A stretch of DNA of 28,362 nt from Saprospiraceae bacterium. GTDB taxonomy: Bacteria > Bacteroidota > Bacteroidia > Chitinophagales > Saprospiraceae. A program made the translations under genes and the position numbers. Positions 15,426-23,396 of the stretch are shown piece after piece; position 1 is the stretch's first letter; each line of letters opens with the position of its first letter. Under the pieces are notes generated by a model, which was not told the DNA's origin, made no database searches, and saw only the letters and a list, made by a program, of their open reading frames with translations. The DNA lies in assembly GCA_027009605.1 (NCBI GenBank), contig JALVCY010000393.1:1-28362 (forward strand), read 5' to 3'.

Positions 15426-15820
15426 AACGCCTAAAAGAATTTTTCAAAAAGAGCGATGAGCAGATAATTTCTGTACCGACTCAGACTCGTGCCCAATTTA
15501 TCTTGAAGTTGGATGACATGGTCGTTGGCTTTTTGGATTTTGAAGATGGTGAATGGTGTTTTAAGTATTCCGATTCTTTTAAAGAGCAGGCGGACGTTTA
15601 CTATCCAATTCCCGGGTTTCCTCGTCTTGATAAAGTGTACCGGAGTGAGTTTTTGTGGCCTTTTTTCAAAATCCGTATTCCCGGGCTTAAGCAGCCGGTT
15701 GTAAAAGAAATCTTAGAAAACGAAGTGATTCCAAAGGATGAAGTCTCTCTGCTCAAGCGGTTTGGCTTCCGGTCTATTGCTAATCCTTATCTGTTGCTTC
15801 CTCCTACACCCGCTCAATAA
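15419..15820 (+). CDS. Stand-alone HipA N-terminal-domain (HipS-like) protein
   Basis: A 133-residue protein resembling the N-terminal subdomain 1 of HipA: VGFLDFEDGEWCFKYS, then YPIPGFPRL, LWPFFKIRIPG and LLKRFGFRSIANPYLL, corresponding to the G-x-L, F-x-Y, PLSLSLP and NLLP-type landmarks. In characterised three-gene HipBST systems this piece is a separate protein (HipS) that neutralises the kinase HipT, so an antitoxin role is plausible. Here it follows the kinase gene rather than preceding it; its ATG overlaps the kinase stop codon region (ATGTTAA), implying coupled translation. Its 3' end overlaps the convergent thiolase gene by 17 bp. Confidence 0.75.
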   Translation: MLKRLKEFFKKSDEQIISVPTQTRAQFILKLDDMVVGFLDFEDGEWCFKYSDSFKEQADVYYPIPGFPRLDKVYRSEFLWPFFKIRIPGLKQPVVKEILENEVIPKDEVSLLKRFGFRSIANPYLLLPPTPAQ

Positions 15821-17009
15821 CAGTAGCATACCCCTGCCCAACTCCAACACAAAGCGTCACCAAAGCATAACGCCCGTTGGTTTTTTGTAGCTGAATGGCG
15901 GCCGTTTGCAAGATGCGTGTACCGGACATACCTAGCGGGTGACCGAGAGCGATGGCACCGCCGTTGGGATTGATTCTAGGGTCTAGTTTGTCGATATTAA
16001 GCTTGCGCAAAACGGCTAGGACTTGGGCGGAGAAAGCTTCATTGATTTCGATGATGTCCATGTCTTGAAGCGTTAAGTCCGCTTTTTTTAGGGCTTTTTG
16101 GGATGCATAGACCGGGCCGATACCCATGATTCTGGGTTCTACGCCGACGACTGCCGAAGAGACGATTCTAGCTATTGGTTTTAGTTGGTGGTCTTTTAGG
16201 CCTTGCTCAGAAGCGATGAGCATGGCGGCAGCTCCGTCATTGAGCCCGGAAGCATTGCCGGCGGTGACCGTGCCATTTGGCCGAAAGGCCGGGCGTAGCT
16301 TAGCCAAAATCTTAGTCGTAGTGGATGACCGAATGAATTCATCCTGCTCAAAAGTAATCGGGTCTGATTTTCGGACAGGAATGGATACCGGCATGATTTC
16401 TTCCGCAAAACGTCCGTTGTCTCGTGCCTTGGTGGCTTTCATCTGACTTTGCCAAGCAAACCAATCTTGCTCTTCGCGCCCGATATTGAATTTTTCCGCA
16501 AGGTTCTCTGCGGTATTGCCCATACTCTCGGTGCCGTAAAGGTCCACCATCTTGGGATTGATGAAGCGCCAACCGAAGCTGGAATCATAGAGTTGGGCAT
16601 CATTTCCGAAAGGCTGAGCAGACTTGGCCAACACCCAAGGGCCGCGAGTCATGTTTTCGACACCGCCGATGATAAAGATGTCCCCATCGCCCGCTTTAAT
16701 CGCCCGATTGGCATGGATGGCCGCCGACATTCCCGACGAACAAAGCCGGTTGACCGTCTCTCCCGGCACAGAATAGGGTAATCCGGCCAACAAAAGCGCC
16801 ATTCGCGCCACATTCCGGTTGTCTTCGCCGGCTTGATTGGCGCAACCGATGATGACGTCTTCGACTGCGCTAGGGTCAAGAGTGGGATTTCGCACAAGCA
16901 ATTCCCTGATGGGCAAGGACGCTAAATCATCCGTGCGGATAGTGGACAGGCTTCCGCGAAATTTTCCGATAGGTGTGCGTATGGCATCGGTGATGTAGGC
17001 TTGTTTCAT
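15804..17009 (-). CDS. Acetyl-CoA acyltransferase, PcaF/PaaJ-type thiolase
   Basis: A 401-residue degradative thiolase. Active-site residues are Cys90 (NRLCSSGMSA), His357 (GHPLG) and Cys387 (TLCVGVGQG). GCANQAGEDNRNVARMALLL and INPNGGAIALGHPLGMSG are typical of the branch containing beta-ketoadipyl-CoA thiolase (PcaF/PaaJ), which cleaves 3-oxoadipyl-CoA to succinyl-CoA and acetyl-CoA in aromatic catabolism. In Bacteroidota such enzymes may instead serve fatty-acid beta-oxidation, and no partner genes are present to decide. It is preceded by a T9SS protein gene and then by a truncated copy of itself. Confidence 0.9.
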   Translation of the reverse strand: MKQAYITDAIRTPIGKFRGSLSTIRTDDLASLPIRELLVRNPTLDPSAVEDVIIGCANQAGEDNRNVARMALLLAGLPYSVPGETVNRLCSSGMSAAIHANRAIKAGDGDIFIIGGVENMTRGPWVLAKSAQPFGNDAQLYDSSFGWRFINPKMVDLYGTESMGNTAENLAEKFNIGREEQDWFAWQSQMKATKARDNGRFAEEIMPVSIPVRKSDPITFEQDEFIRSSTTTKILAKLRPAFRPNGTVTAGNASGLNDGAAAMLIASEQGLKDHQLKPIARIVSSAVVGVEPRIMGIGPVYASQKALKKADLTLQDMDIIEINEAFSAQVLAVLRKLNIDKLDPRINPNGGAIALGHPLGMSGTRILQTAAIQLQKTNGRYALVTLCVGVGQGYATVIERV

Positions 17010-17025
17010 CTTGTCGATTTTGGGT

Positions 17026-17033
17026 TAAAGGTA
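17026..17033 (-). promoter_or_regulatory. Possible -7 element of the thiolase gene
   Basis: On the minus strand TACCTTTA, one base off TAnnTTTG, about 17 bp before the start codon. The same octamer stands before the thiolase relic (about 18892-18899), in similar flanking sequence. That supports common descent of the two upstream regions more than it proves promoter function. Confidence 0.35.
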
Positions 17034-17296
17034 GGGAATTTTATACATATTCCTATGCCGGACTAGTTGAGTCGCCCATTTTGGGCCAAATGACCTAATT
17101 TCTTTGCTGAAAATCAGTCTTATCCGGGAGTCATAACCATTTTTTGGTTTCGGGCAGACCCTTGGTTCGGTTGCAGGGAGAGTGAATACAAAACAGGTAC
17201 TGCTCCGGGCAATAGTCACTCTATAAGGGTTTTTCTATAAAAATCATGTGGGAGCAAAAAAATCATAAATTTGATTTTACAGAATAATCGCCTAAA

Positions 17297-18487
17297 TTAA
17301 TTTTTGACGAGTTTTTTACTAACCGGAGTATGTTTATTCCATTGGAATGTTGCTAGATAAATTCCTTTTGAAAGGTGAGGAAGCTTAATATGATAGCTAT
17401 TCGTTCTTTCGCTGAGTGATTTTGAAAATATGTTCTGTCCTATTGAATTGTAAATATTGATGGACACATCTTCATATTCTAGTGCTGTACCCGTTAGGTC
17501 GATGTAGTCATGAAAGGGGTTTGGGGAGATGTTGATTGTTGGTTCCATTTCTTGATTACAGTTAGTGCCTTTTTGGTAGTAGTAGGTCGTAATGAGATTT
17601 AGTTTATCATTGTAGCTTTTTCTCTCTTCTTTTAGAATATTGTCACAGTAATAATCGTAGTTGGATTTAGAGTGGGAAGTAAGCCATATTTGGCCATTAT
17701 CATAAGCATTGGTTACTGAAATTATCTCAATAGGTAGCGAAAAAGAATTATTTGTAATGGAAGTGATGGTTTCTGATGTAAGCTCAAACTCGGTTGATTG
17801 AAACGGTTTGATAAAGTATTGACTAATATGCTCATCGAAGTATGTAATCCACATTTCTTCTTGCGCAAAATCGCTGATATTCGTCCAGTAGCTTCTGGAG
17901 TTTTGGATAGTATCAATTATTATAATTGTTTCACCTATCTTTGTCCAAGTACTATCTGAACTTGAGTAGAAGAACCTAGATGTGGAAGTTTTATTACCTG
18001 AATACGTAAAATATTTTTTTTCTTGAAGCTCCCAGGTGTTTTGGGGTGAAAGGTAATACCAATAAATAGAATCAATTTGAGCTGATGTGTAGAATTTTAG
18101 TGTTTTCTTACTATATGATTCGTCTGAAGTGATTTGAGATGAGAAGCTTAATGAGTCGGATTGATCATATTCATAGGTGGTATTTGATGTTTCGTGATAA
18201 GGAGTGTAATGGCTTTTTTGGGTCAAGATTTTGTTCGTTGGCGAGTAGGTTTTAGATGAAGTGAACTCTAGATGATATTTTAAAGAATCATTATCCCAGT
18301 AAAATTTCTGAACATTTGTTTCATTGTTGTTTTTGTCATATTGGTATAAGACTTTACTATAAGGAAGGATCTTATCTTCAATATCTGAGTATTTTTGAAT
18401 TACTTTGCGAATGACTTTATTTTCTTGGGCGGCGGATGTGCTTAATATTAGTACAATTGCGATGATAGTAAGTGCAAATTTGTTCAT
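17297..18487 (-). CDS. T9SS-exported protein, type A sorting domain
   Basis: A 396-residue secreted protein. It has a signal peptide at residues 1-20 (cleavage after STSAAQ), a Tyr/Ser/Thr/Asn-rich middle with repeated beta-strand patterns resembling YD-type repeats (LYQYDKNNNETN, TYEYDQSDS, YDYYCDNILKEE), and a C-terminal T9SS type A sorting domain from about residue 318 (INISPNPFHDYIDL, NIYNSIGQNIF, LSKGIYLATFQW). No enzyme motif was found. It is probably surface-attached or released. It lies between the intact thiolase and a thiolase fragment, and its lower GC content relative to both suggests a separate origin. Confidence 0.85.
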   Translation of the reverse strand: MNKFALTIIAIVLILSTSAAQENKVIRKVIQKYSDIEDKILPYSKVLYQYDKNNNETNVQKFYWDNDSLKYHLEFTSSKTYSPTNKILTQKSHYTPYHETSNTTYEYDQSDSLSFSSQITSDESYSKKTLKFYTSAQIDSIYWYYLSPQNTWELQEKKYFTYSGNKTSTSRFFYSSSDSTWTKIGETIIIIDTIQNSRSYWTNISDFAQEEMWITYFDEHISQYFIKPFQSTEFELTSETITSITNNSFSLPIEIISVTNAYDNGQIWLTSHSKSNYDYYCDNILKEERKSYNDKLNLITTYYYQKGTNCNQEMEPTINISPNPFHDYIDLTGTALEYEDVSINIYNSIGQNIFSKSLSERTNSYHIKLPHLSKGIYLATFQWNKHTPVSKKLVKN

Positions 18488-18553
18488 GTTGGAGTTTTAT
18501 TTACGGATGCTTTTTGGAGTGGACTCATCATTAGAACGATAGAATCAGAGTAA

Positions 18554-18871
18554 GTGCTGCTTTGATGGCTCGGTTAGCATGAATGACTGCGGACATCCCT
18601 GACGAACAAAGTCGATTGACTCTCTTGGCACAGAAAAAGGTAATCCAGCCAATAAAAGAGCCATTCGTGCCACATTTCGGTTGTCTTCTCCGGCTTGATT
18701 GGCACAACCGATGATGACATCTTCGACTGCGCTAGGGTCAAGTGTAGGGTTTTGTGCAAGCAACTCCCTTATGGGTAAGGCCGCTAAATCATCCGTGCGG
18801 ATACTAGATAGGCTTCCGCGAAATTTTCCGATAGGGGTGCGTATGGCGTCGGTGATGTAGGCTTGTTTCAT
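18554..18871 (-). pseudogene. Frameshifted 5' fragment of a second thiolase gene
   Basis: Starts MKQAYITDAIRTPIGKFRGS and matches the intact thiolase at 15804-17009 nearly residue for residue for about 81 codons (through LPFSVP). A net 4-base deletion near 18625-18640 then shifts the frame. DNA similarity continues past the shift through the counterparts of NRLCSSG and HANRAIKA and stops around 18554. The remaining 300 codons are absent, so no active enzyme can be made. A reading frame to 18545 exists but its tail is out of frame. Upstream sequence (TAAAGGTA and flanks) is also shared with the intact gene. Confidence 0.88.
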
Positions 18872-18954
18872 GACTTTGGGTTATTTTGGGGTAAAGGTAA
18901 GGATTTATCCAAAATATTCTCCTATTTGTCGCATTTAATATGTTTTGAAATTGT

Positions 18955-18962
18955 TATCTTTG
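18955..18962 (+). promoter_or_regulatory. -7 promoter element of the secreted-protein gene
   Basis: TATCTTTG, an exact TAnnTTTG match, 12 bp before the start codon at 18975. The leader would be very short, ending in an A-run (AAAAAAAAA) directly before ATG. A TTTG at 18925-18928 is further away (26 bp) than the usual -33 spacing. Confidence 0.5.
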
Positions 18963-18974
18963 TGGTAAAAAAAA

Positions 18975-20426
18975 ATGAAACTGTATTTTCTTGTTTTTCT
19001 ATCATTCTTATTTACATCGAGCTTGGTTGCTCAATTTTCTTTTCATGGTTCAGAATTCCCTTGGAAAAAGGAAAAGAAAATAGATAAGCGTCATTATGTA
19101 GGCTCGTCAAATGAGTATGCTTATCTTATGGAAGCCAAAAATAATTCTGGCTCCCAATTAGTAAATAAGGATAAACAGCCTGTTTATATTCCTAAATATA
19201 GATTGGTTAGCTATAAGCTAAAAGATTTTTCAGTAGGCAAGTATTGGGATCTTCCACGAAAAATAGATAAAAAAATTCTTAGATATTTCACGGCCAAAGA
19301 GACGGATAAGAAGATATGGATTTTTAATAGGAGCTTATTTCGCAAAGGAAAAAGGGAAAGACTGTATGCTTATTCTTTGGACAAGACAAGCGGCACCCTA
19401 AGTGAGCCAAGACAATTAATTGAAAAAGACTATTACTCAAATTTTAGAATTGTTCAAAGTCCGGACAAAAGTAAAATATCTATTTTTTATGAGCTAGAAG
19501 GCAATCGCCACAAGGTGGTTGCAGCTGTTTTTGATAAGGATTTGAAAAAAATATATTCCAAAACATTAGACTTACCTGTTCCACCCAAAAAATCAAGAGT
19601 TGATTATCAGTTAGATGATGATGCTAATATTATTATAAGAATTTATGATAAGATCTATGTTTTTTCAAAGGAAGGTAGGGAAAAGAACGATTATAGAATA
19701 CCACTAAAATCAAAGGGTTTGGCCACAACTAGGGGGCATATACAGCCTGTTGAGAATGGATTGTTAGTGGTGTACCCTTATCATGGAAAGAAAGAGTTAT
19801 TAACCGGTCTCTATGTTGGTAAAATAGACTATTCTTCCGAAACGATAGAGAATCACACCTATCCTTTTCCTGCTAAGTGGAAAATAGGGGAGAAAGGGTT
19901 TCCTTTGTTGAGAAATCTGGCTTTGCTCAAGGCTTCTTATGTAAACAATAAATTGACTCTATTTTGGCAAGAAACCACTAGTGAGACTTTAATGAAGGCA
20001 AACTATTGGGAAGTCATATATTCCTATAAAGAAATCGTAGGAGCCCAATTCGATTCTGGTGGTGAATTAAAATGGCAAAACATCATTCGTAAAAACATTA
20101 ATAAAGCCGGTTTGTTTGGCTCGGCTATTGTCGCTCATAAGAATGACACCTATCATGTCCTCTTTAATGACAAAAAAGAGAATACTGCTCATAGAAATAA
20201 AAATCAACCTATTGAAAGGGTTAAGAAGCTCAATTTTAGTGAGAAAAAATATAATCTTTTGGATGTTGCTATTTCTCCTGATGGGAAACTAAGAGAAACC
20301 GTTGTTAGATTGAATCCCTTTGCGCTTCTATCGAAGGGTATATGGGGAGAGCTCTCTAATGGAGATTTTTTGCTTCAAATTAAGTCAAAAAAAACAATGT
20401 ATATGGGGTATGCTAAGTTTAAGTAA
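18975..20426 (+). CDS. Secreted protein of unknown function
   Basis: A 483-residue protein with a clear signal peptide (MKLYFLVFLSFLFTSSLVAQ). The mature part is Lys/Tyr-rich and strand-rich, with recurring blocks such as LYAYSLDKTSG, AAVFDKDLKKIYSK, IYVFSKEGRE and LYVGKIDYSSE. That pattern suggests a beta-propeller-like fold, but no family was recognised. There is no T9SS sorting domain and no lipobox, so it is probably periplasmic. The gene is divergent from the thiolase relic and stands alone, with 213 bp before panD. Confidence 0.75.
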   Translation: MKLYFLVFLSFLFTSSLVAQFSFHGSEFPWKKEKKIDKRHYVGSSNEYAYLMEAKNNSGSQLVNKDKQPVYIPKYRLVSYKLKDFSVGKYWDLPRKIDKKILRYFTAKETDKKIWIFNRSLFRKGKRERLYAYSLDKTSGTLSEPRQLIEKDYYSNFRIVQSPDKSKISIFYELEGNRHKVVAAVFDKDLKKIYSKTLDLPVPPKKSRVDYQLDDDANIIIRIYDKIYVFSKEGREKNDYRIPLKSKGLATTRGHIQPVENGLLVVYPYHGKKELLTGLYVGKIDYSSETIENHTYPFPAKWKIGEKGFPLLRNLALLKASYVNNKLTLFWQETTSETLMKANYWEVIYSYKEIVGAQFDSGGELKWQNIIRKNINKAGLFGSAIVAHKNDTYHVLFNDKKENTAHRNKNQPIERVKKLNFSEKKYNLLDVAISPDGKLRETVVRLNPFALLSKGIWGELSNGDFLLQIKSKKTMYMGYAKFK

Positions 20427-20627
20427 AAACGCTTTTTAGAGTGGTATTTTGGATTCATGGTTAAAGCCTTCTTCGTCTAGGGAATCTGTAGTTTGGCTAG
20501 GGTAAGGCTATTCAACTTGGTTTGTTAAGAAATTTCCAGGTTCTATAGTTTTAAATGGATTTGTGGTCAAGTATGAAATTGCCTTGTTGAATCGGTCAAT
20601 ATCTCACACAATATTAAAATAATTCTG

Positions 20628-20635
20628 TAACTTTG
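20628..20635 (+). promoter_or_regulatory. -7 promoter element of panD, implying a leaderless transcript
   Basis: TAACTTTG matches TAnnTTTG exactly and ends 4 bp before the ATG at 20640. With the usual distance, transcription would start at or next to the A of the start codon. No -33 TTG at standard spacing is visible. Confidence 0.5.
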
Positions 20636-20639
20636 TGCC

Positions 20640-20987
20640 ATGTTTATACAAAGATTCAAATCCAAGATTCACCGTGTCAAGGTGACCCAAGGTGATTTAA
20701 ACTATATGGGGAGTATTACCATCGACGAAGATTTGATGGATGCGGCCGATTTTATCGAAGGCGAACGCGTACAAATTGTCAATAACAACAATGGCGAACG
20801 CTTCGAGACTTATGTCATCAAAGGGGAGCGGGGCTCCGGAGTGATTGGGCTTAATGGAGCCGCCGCACGTCGTGCCATGGTGGGCGATACGCTGATTATT
20901 ATCTCCTATGCCTATATGACCGTGGAAGAAGCCAAGGCTTTTAAACCCAAATTAGTCTTCCCGGACATCAATAATAAGCTGAGATAA
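20640..20987 (+). CDS. panD: Aspartate 1-decarboxylase
   Basis: Makes beta-alanine from L-aspartate for pantothenate and coenzyme A synthesis. The protein is 115 residues, the normal proenzyme size. Self-cleavage between Gly24 and Ser25 (NYMG-SITIDEDL) generates the pyruvoyl cofactor on Ser25. Other family features are HRVKVTQGDLNY, the Gly-rich loop VIGLNGAAARRAMVGD and IISYAYM. The start is fixed by the cleavage-site position. The downstream membrane protein gene begins 33 bp later and is probably co-transcribed; the panC often found near panD is not in the window. Confidence 0.96.
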   Translation: MFIQRFKSKIHRVKVTQGDLNYMGSITIDEDLMDAADFIEGERVQIVNNNNGERFETYVIKGERGSGVIGLNGAAARRAMVGDTLIIISYAYMTVEEAKAFKPKLVFPDINNKLR

Positions 20988-21020
20988 ACCTAAATCCATA
21001 CTCACTCAAAACCCTGACTA

Positions 21021-22112
21021 GTGCCCGCTATCCGGAAAATTGCCAAAAATTTACTCCAATTCATCCTGTTTTTAGGGGTGGGGCTTGGGATTCTTTACTT
21101 TGTCTTTCGCAAACAACAGGCCGCTTATCAGGCGCAATGTGCCTTGGATGGGATTCCTACGGAAGATTGTAGCCTATTGGATAAGGTGTTGCGGGATTTT
21201 GCGGAAGCGGATTATTATTGGCTGGGTGTAGTGGTTTTGGCTTTTATTATCAGTAATTTCAGTCGGGCGGCACGCTGGAAGATGCTGTTAAAGCCTTTGG
21301 GCTTTGCGCCGCGTTATATCAACTTGCTTTTTTCGATTTTCATCGGTTATTTGGCCAATTTGGGCTTGCCGCGTCTCGGGGAATTGATACGGGCGACCAG
21401 TTTGGCGAAAGTAGAGAAGATTCCCGTGGAAAAAGTAGTAGGAACCATCGTAGTCGATCGGATAGTGGATATGCTTTCGTTTGTGATTGTATTTGCGATA
21501 GCGTTAATATTTGAGTCGGACACGTTGTTTGGATACCTTGCGGAAAAAGGCAGCCTTCCGGGAAAAGCCTTGCTGAGCAATCCAATTTTTTGGGTAGGTA
21601 GTGTAGCCTTGTTGGCTTTGATGGTTTACTTGTTTAAGAATCGCCAAAAATTCAGCCATAACATCATCTATCAAAAAGTTAGCAACATCCTTAAAGGCTT
21701 GTTGGAAGGAATCAAGACCATCAGCCAATTGGATAATGTGTGGGGCTTTTTGTTTCATTCGGTGGTGATTTGGTTGATGTATTATTTGATGACTTATCTG
21801 TGTTTTAATGCGTTTGCACCGACGGCGCATTTGGGCCCGCAGGCGGGATTATTGGTATTTGTTTTTGCCAGTTTGGGGATGATTATTCCTTCGCCGGGCG
21901 GCATGGGCACTTATCATGCTATGGTCGTGGCGGGCTTATCGTTATATGGGATTAGTCCCGGCGACAGTTTCTCATTTGCCAATATCATATTTTTTGCCAT
22001 TCAAATCTTCGGGATAGCCATTCTCGGCCTGTTGTCTTGGATCTTGATGCCGGTGATTAATCGGCATTATGAGCCGGTGGTGGGGGAGAAGAAGGGGGAT
22101 GCCGCCCCGTAG
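21021..22112 (+). CDS. Flippase-like integral membrane protein (YbhN/AglD, LPG-synthase TM family)
   Basis: A 363-residue polytopic inner-membrane protein with about eight membrane segments, starting with LLQFILFLGVGLGILYFVF. Family landmarks are SNFSRAARWKMLLKPLG, the NLGLPRLGELIRATSLAK loop, VVGTIVVDRIVD and the Gly/Pro-rich PSPGGMGTYHAMV near the C-terminus. Members (the transmembrane part of lysylphosphatidylglycerol synthase, also UPF0104) are thought to move or handle lipid-linked substrates; no catalytic C-terminal domain is present here. It starts with GTG, 33 bp after panD, in a likely operon. Confidence 0.88.
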   Translation: MPAIRKIAKNLLQFILFLGVGLGILYFVFRKQQAAYQAQCALDGIPTEDCSLLDKVLRDFAEADYYWLGVVVLAFIISNFSRAARWKMLLKPLGFAPRYINLLFSIFIGYLANLGLPRLGELIRATSLAKVEKIPVEKVVGTIVVDRIVDMLSFVIVFAIALIFESDTLFGYLAEKGSLPGKALLSNPIFWVGSVALLALMVYLFKNRQKFSHNIIYQKVSNILKGLLEGIKTISQLDNVWGFLFHSVVIWLMYYLMTYLCFNAFAPTAHLGPQAGLLVFVFASLGMIIPSPGGMGTYHAMVVAGLSLYGISPGDSFSFANIIFFAIQIFGIAILGLLSWILMPVINRHYEPVVGEKKGDAAP

Positions 22113-22147
22113 AAAGAATGCCAAGTACCAAAATACAGCTAAGAATC

Positions 22148-22583
22148 GACCACCGATTTTCAAAATCTACCAAAAGAACGAAGCCGCTAGCCAAATTTTT
22201 CCAATATCACCCAACTACGCAAGATTTTGGAAATCTCCCCAAGAATCAACCACATACAAAGCAAAACAAACCCGCAAGGCCGAATTGCATTCACCCCAAA
22301 AAAAGAAAAAACCAGAATATCGAATGATGAACACCGAATAATAATTAAAGAAGTGGAAAATCCCCAAAAGCACCAAAGGTGTGACCAATAGGAGTAATCC
22401 GGCGAGCCCTAGCGAGCGTCTAAACCTTCTAAACTTCATCAACCAAGCCTCCCCAGAATATCGAATGACAAATGACGAATGCCGAATAATGAAGTAAACG
22501 AAGCCAAGAACAAACCACTCACGAAGCCAAAGACCAAAAGCGCCACAGGTGCGCCCCAAAGACCAAAGACCAAACAAAAAAAA
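22148..22583 (+). repeat. Intergenic repeat abutting rfaE2 (copy A, with insertion)
   Basis: Two blocks match the spacer before the Nif3 gene: 22148 to about 22260 (starting GACCACCGATTTTCAAAATC) and 22454-22583 (starting CAGAATATCGAATGA), the second about 90% identical to 23266-23396. Between them lie about 190 bp found only here, including a partial extra CAGAATATCGAATGATGAA at 22313. The repeat ends in ACAAAAAAAA directly before the ATG. This is a 471-bp gene-less stretch; long frames on the minus strand within it are low-complexity shadows. Confidence 0.85.
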
Positions 22584-23078
22584 ATGCTAGAAACACAAAT
22601 CAAAGACAAAATCCTATCTTGGAAAGCCATTTCCGAAAGGAGAAAAAAATGGAAACTCGAAGGCAAAAAAATCGTTTTCACTAACGGGTGTTTCGATATA
22701 CTGCATTATGGGCACTTGCATTATTTGGCGGCAGCGAAGGATTTGGGGGATATTTTGATTGTGGCGGCCAATTCGCAAGCATCCATTTCCCGATTAAAGG
22801 GACCCAATCGTCCCATCCAAGACGAATTAACGCGCTATCATCTATTGGCCTCCTTGATGTATGTAGATGTGGTCACGGTTTTTGCGGAAGACACGCCTTA
22901 CGAGTTAATTAAGGCCATACGTCCCGACGTTTTGGTCAAGGGAGGAGATTGGACACCCGAGCAAATAGTGGGATCGGACATTGTGTTGGCGGACGGGGGA
23001 GAAGTAAAGAGTTTACCCTTTGTGGAAGGATACTCGACGACAAGCATCGAAAAGAAAATTTTGTCACAAAAGGACTAG
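22584..23078 (+). CDS. rfaE2: D-glycero-beta-D-manno-heptose 1-phosphate adenylyltransferase
   Basis: Transfers AMP to heptose 1-phosphate to give ADP-heptose, a precursor of the lipopolysaccharide inner core. The 164-residue protein is the usual size for the stand-alone adenylyltransferase half of HldE. Nucleotidyltransferase motifs are FTNGCFDILHYGHLHYL (HxGH at residues 41-44), ANSQASISRLKGPNRPIQ and DVLVKGGDWTPEQIVG, ending with the family tail GYSTTSIEKKI. A longer in-frame start at 22479 would add a Lys/Pro-rich tail encoded by the intergenic repeat, so ATG 22584 is preferred. The kinase partner (RfaE1) is not in the window. Confidence 0.93.
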   Translation: MLETQIKDKILSWKAISERRKKWKLEGKKIVFTNGCFDILHYGHLHYLAAAKDLGDILIVAANSQASISRLKGPNRPIQDELTRYHLLASLMYVDVVTVFAEDTPYELIKAIRPDVLVKGGDWTPEQIVGSDIVLADGGEVKSLPFVEGYSTTSIEKKILSQKD

Positions 23079-23137
23079 AGTTCGGTACTTCCAAATTTAT
23101 TTGGATTCCAAAAGTCTCGCCTAGAAAGCAGGGCAAA

Positions 23138-23396
23138 GACCACTGATTTTCAAAATCTACCAAAAGAGCGAAGCCGGTAGCCAAACCAATTTCCGGTAAA
23201 GCCCAACTACACAAGATTTTGGAAATCTCTCTAAGATCAACCACAGATACAATAAAAAGCCAAGACAGAATATCGAATGGTGAATAACGAATGCCGAATA
23301 ATGAAATAAACGAAGCCAAGAACAAACCACTACCGAAGCCAAAGACCAAAAGCACCACAGGCGCACCCCAAAGACCAAAGACAAAAACAAAAAAAA
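23138..23396 (+). repeat. Intergenic repeat abutting the Nif3 gene (copy B)
   Basis: Homologous to 22148-22583 but shorter: block 1 (GACCACTGATTTTCAAAATC onward) and block 2 (23266-23396) are nearly adjacent. It contains iterated CGAAT words (GAATGGTGAATAACGAATG) and CCAAAGACCAAA words, and ends ACAAAAAAAA immediately before the ATG. The spacer (318 bp in all) has no gene. Confidence 0.85.

Noticed and set aside
12502..17009. A lysine or aromatic degradation operon formed by the dehydrogenase and thiolase
   Set aside because: The two genes are separated by the oppositely transcribed HipA-like module and have separate upstream regions; no other pathway genes are present.
18503..20450. Similarity between GATGCTTTTTGGAGTGG (about 18505) and AACGCTTTTTAGAGTGG (about 20431)
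   Set aside because: A match of only about a dozen bases in AT-rich intergenic sequence; not distinguishable from chance.
22215..22681. Minus-strand hydrophobic frames in the spacer before rfaE2
   Set aside because: They translate the low-complexity intergenic repeat and recur in the copy before the Nif3 gene in different frames (22936-23423), as expected for a repeat, not a gene.
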